Source: Liolophura sinensis (Eukaryota; Mollusca; Polyplacophora; Chitonida; Chitonidae). From it: a DNA stretch of 64,000 nt. The notes beneath the pieces are model-generated. The model was not told where the DNA came from. It did no database searches and saw nothing but the letters and a program-made list of their open reading frames with translations. Of this stretch, positions 60,901-64,000 are shown one piece after another (the first letter of the stretch is position 1; every line of letters starts with the position of its first letter). The position numbers and the translations under genes were made by a program. The DNA lies in assembly GCF_032854445.1 (NCBI RefSeq), contig NC_088295.1, forward strand, positions 5,022,501-5,086,500, read 5' to 3'.

Positions 60901-63022
60901 AGCCCAGGCGAAATGTTAATTATAGTCGAGTACTCCGTGATATGTTTTAGCTGCACCAAACGATAATTCCCACCCATTGTGTATGAAACATAGTCAGAAA
61001 TCAAGAACAGTTCCCTTTGTTTCTTTGGTTCAATTGCAGGGCTTCCCTAAGCAGAGTGTGAGGCACTACCTCATGACGGTAGAATCGTGCCTTGGGGATT
61101 TACAGTACCTCCGAATCTGGCATGATAACTCCGGCAAAGGACCTCTTGCCTCCTGGTTTCTGCACAAAGTAGTCGTAGAGGACCTCCAGGAAGACAAGAA
61201 GTATGAGAATCATAGCCATGCACGCTGTTATACAAATTTTATTCATTCTAATTTTGGTTGGAATTATAGACCTCCGAATCACAGAATAATTAATTTTCTC
61301 ACGCATTCTTGACACAGCAGGGATACGAGAATTATTAATCAAAGAATGGGAGTTTTAGCGCCACTTCGGCAACATTGCAACCATTTCGTGGCGCAAAACA
61401 GTAAAACAACAACAGTGACAACAGTGTGATAGTTGGCAAATGGTCACACGTAGGCGATAAAATTTGGCCTCCTACCAATCTACCTGAGGGATTTACTGAC
61501 GCACACGCTGTGTAAAGATTGAACCAGTCTGCTTAGGGGATGTATCTTACATGTGATCTGACGCACGCGCTGTGTAAAGATTGAACCAGTCTGGTCTGGG
61601 GATGTAGCTTACATATGATCTGACTCACACTGTGCAAAGATTGAACCAGTCTGGTCTGGGGATGTAGCTTACATGTGATCTGACGCACACTGTGTAAAGA
61701 TTGAACCAGTCTGGTCTGGGGATGTAGCTTACATATGATCTGACGCACACTGTGTAAAGATTGAACCAGTCTGGTCTGGGGATGTAGCTTACATATGATC
61801 TGACGCACACTGTGTAAAGATTGAACCAGTCTGGTCTGGGGATGTAGCTTACATGTGATCTGACGCACACTGTGTAAAGATTGAACCAGTCTGGTCTGGG
61901 GATGTAGCTTACATGTGATCTGACGCACACTGTGTAAAGATTGAACCAGTCTGGTCTGGGGATGTAGCTTACATGTGATCAAAGATGTAAATTCTGAATA
62001 GGCTAATGAATTGTTGTAAAAATGAGCAGAAACTAAACGTATGTTAGGCTAAACATTGCTCCACTTTTCTTTGTCAGGTACATCTTTAAATGCGACGACT
62101 GGTTGGGTGTAGACGAAAGCGATGGTTTCATCGAGAGGTTACTACCTGTTTCTAGTAAAGAAAATCTGCTATCGTTCAGCAGCCTGTTTTATAACAACGC
62201 TCGCAAAAACGTCACGGACAGCCATATCTGGTTTTCGGTTTTGTTCCGTCCGCAGAGAAGTCACTTCACCCGAGTACAGAGGTTGTCCTGCTGCGCATGT
62301 CTGCTGTTCCTCAGTATGATCTGTAACGCTCTGTTCTACCAGGGCGGTGACAACATTGTCCAGCCCACAACCATCAAGCTGGGCTTCCTGAGGTTCTCCG
62401 TCCACCAAGTCTACACCTCCTTCATCACCATCTCCATTGTCACACCGGTAGAGCTAGCCCTAATCTGGCTGTTCAAGAAGTCCAAGCCCCACTTGGAAGA
62501 CACGCTGGAGGTAGTCAGAGCCAACGGCGGATGCCACTCCTGTTTCATCTCAAAGGAGAAAGTCCAGATGGCTAACGCTCTTTTGTCGAAAGGTTTCTTG
62601 AAACCGAAAGGAGCTTTACTGCCGCATTTCTGTGTCTACATCGCTTGGACCATTGTACTTATTTGCATCAGTACCTCTGCGTTCTTCGTATTCCTCCTGA
62701 GTCAGCAGTGGGGCCGCGCCAAGTCTGAGGAATGGCTCACCTCTTTTTTACTCACCTTCTTCGAATCTCTTATCATTCTGGATCCATTAAAGGTAATCTG
62801 ATTGCATCGCGTGTACTGAACATTTCCATTGTGTAATAAACACTGTAGAAAAAAGTAGATTTTATACTGACGTCTTCATTCTGTGACTTATTTCTTATTA
62901 GGTGATTGTGATGGCCGTCTTCTTCGCCATGTTTGTGCATAAGCTGGAAGAAGATTCTAATGATCTGAACAAGGATGAGATTCGCTCAAACTGCGGCGCA
63001 GCCATCAATAATCAGCTGGCAG
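48926..63022 (+). CDS. Polycystin-1/REJ-family receptor-channel, 5' part (continues beyond window)
   Basis: Exons by splice signals: 48926-49031, 49438-52621, 53017-53198, 53429-53599, 53899-54051, 54239-54363, 54523-?, 55367-55507, 55678-55815, 57369-57465, 57648-57894, 58017-58271, 58673-59132, 59340-59518, 60011-60250, 60687-60857, 61040-61200, 62078-62792, 62902-63022. Signal/anchor helix in exon 1. The 3.2-kb exon 2 holds about five PKD repeats (YTLDTGDGVS ... HNYSHPGVYTI; VWNFTDGTPTHSES; LDFGDGTSEDF). REJ follows (CKVNCMEKVN; NYPPYNGTCHV), then a GPS-like region (CSQWMDQGVKWDSDVC; SCACDLPLSS), helix 1 (VVILMLSVYILLVVW), PLAT (HNHLYLITVYTGMRM; LRIWHDNSGKGPLASWFL) and further helices (LSCCACLLFLSMICNALFY). 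Such proteins act in ciliary sensing or in sperm/egg-jelly recognition. The exon from 54523 runs into a stop at 54843 if not spliced out, so its donor is unresolved. Pore exons lie to the right. Confidence 0.92.
60465..60610 (+). repeat. 55-bp tandem repeat, 3 copies, intronic
   Basis: Unit with TTAACCGCCATTTCTAGCTC and GTGTCCGGTATTTATACATC; third copy truncated. It lies in the intron before the first PLAT exon; a (TTG)n tract follows it. Confidence 0.9.
61490..61985. repeat. 60-bp minisatellite, 8 copies, intronic
   Basis: Nearly identical units with GACGCACACTGTGTAAAGAT, TGAACCAGTCTGGTCTGGGG and ATGTAGCTTACATGTGATCT. The 60-bp period leaves an antisense ORF of 149 residues that is not a gene. 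It lies between the PLAT exons and the large membrane exon; no exon sequence is copied. Confidence 0.95.
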
Positions 63023-64000
63023 GTAATCCGTCATCATCATACATACAGCTGGCAGGTAAACCGTCACCACACATACAGCTGTCAGGTAATCCGTCATCAC
63101 CATACATACAGCTGGCAGGTAATCCGTCATCATCATACATACAGCTGCCAGGTAATCCGCCATAACACATACAGCTGGCCTGGTAATCCGTCATCACCAT
63201 AAATACAGCTGTCAGGTAATCCGTCATCACCACACATACAGCTGTCAGGTAATCCGTCACCACGCATACAGCTGGCAGGTAATCCGTCATCATCATACAT
63301 ACAGCTGGCAGGTAATCCGTCATCATCATACATACAGCTGCCAGGTAATCCGCCATAACACATACAGCTGGCCTGGTAATCCGTCATCAGCATACATACA
63401 GCTGGCAGGTAATCCGTCACTACACATACAGCTGGCAGGTAATCCGTCATCACCATACATACAGCTGGCAGGTAATCCGTCATCATCATACATACAGCTG
63501 GCAGGTAAACCGTCACCACACATACAGCTGACAGGTAATCCGTCATCACCATACATACAGCTGACAGGTAATCCGTCATCACCATACATATAGCTGTCAG
63601 GTAATCCGTCATCATCATACATACAGCTGGCAGGTAATCCGTCATCATCATACATACAGCTGCCAGGTAATCCGCCATAACACATACAGCTGGCCTGGTA
63701 ATCCGTCATCAGCATACATACAGCTGGCAGGTAATCCGTCACTACACATACAGCTGGCAGGTAATCCGTCATCACCATACATACAGCTGGCAGGTAATCC
63801 GTCATCATCATACATACAGCTGGCAGGTAAACCGTCACCACACATACAGCTGACAGGTAATCCGTCATCACCATACATACAGCTGACAGGTAATCCGTCA
63901 TCACCATACATACAGCTGGCAGGTAATCCGTCATCATCATACATACAGCTGGCAGGTAATCCGTCACTACACATACAGCTGGCCTGGTAATTCGTCATCA
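63013..64000 (+). repeat. 33-36-bp minisatellite containing the polycystin exon's 5' splice site, about 29 copies
   Basis: Unit ACAGCTGGCAGGTAATCCGT plus CATCATCATACAT. The exon ending at 63022 reads AATCAGCTGGCAG then GTAATCCGTC, so each unit repeats the last about 10 exonic bases, the donor and the start of the intron. A higher-order block of about 360 bp also repeats. The array continues past the window edge. Antisense ORFs of up to 213 residues here are artefacts. Confidence 0.95.

Noticed and set aside
61533-61982. 149-residue minus-strand ORF
   Set aside because: Artefact of the 60-bp intronic repeat.
63012-64000. Possible CRISPR-like array
   Set aside because: Direct tandem repeat with no unique spacers, in an animal intron; higher-order repetition is also visible.

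Overview
The window is animal nuclear DNA, most likely from a mollusc (bivalve or a close relative). The reasons are intron-split genes with GT-AG junctions, many copies of one tRNA-headed SINE with a TTTATTTATT tail, very many minisatellites, and an AT-leaning background. The species call is inference from the SINE style and was not tested by any search.

Layout. (1) 1-2652: the last three coding exons of RINT1 (plus strand). (2) 2653-6187: 3' flank dominated by a 61-bp tandem repeat. (3) 6188-14041: a complete five-exon class I SAM-dependent O-methyltransferase gene on the minus strand. (4) 14042-20600: repeats, SINEs and a candidate promoter with an untranslated exon. (5) 20601-35533: a nearly full-length but decayed Polinton/Maverick (adintovirus-like) element. 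It has short terminal inverted repeats, a retroviral-type integrase, protein-primed-type DNA polymerase B, a packaging ATPase, a major capsid protein, a likely minor capsid protein and about nine small conserved or unknown ORFs. (6) 35893-45848: a second complete O-methyltransferase gene on the plus strand, paralogous to the first and with matching exon phases. Its first intron holds minisatellites, a defective non-LTR retrotransposon (endonuclease and RNase H kept, reverse transcriptase lost) and an LTR-element remnant. (7) 46000-48925: repeats and SINEs. (8) 48926 to the right edge: the first part of a polycystin-1/REJ-family receptor-channel gene (PKD repeats, REJ, GPS, PLAT, first membrane helices).

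The host genes are not an operon. The two O-methyltransferases form a head-to-head tandem duplicate, and the Polinton lies between their first coding exons, probably inside 5' non-coding sequence of one of them. Within the Polinton the genes form strand blocks: structural and packaging genes, a run of small ORFs and the integrase mostly on plus, polymerase on minus from the right end, and a four-gene minus block near the left end. Frameshifts and in-frame stops in several core genes show that this copy is no longer functional.

The most unusual signal is that three separate genes carry minisatellites whose repeat unit contains the gene's own exon-intron junction. These are the RINT1 3' splice site (78-bp unit), the left O-methyltransferase exon 1 5' splice site (about 52-bp unit, 35 or so copies) and a polycystin 5' splice site (about 33-36-bp unit). 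Each array sits directly against the real junction and supplies many decoy splice sites.
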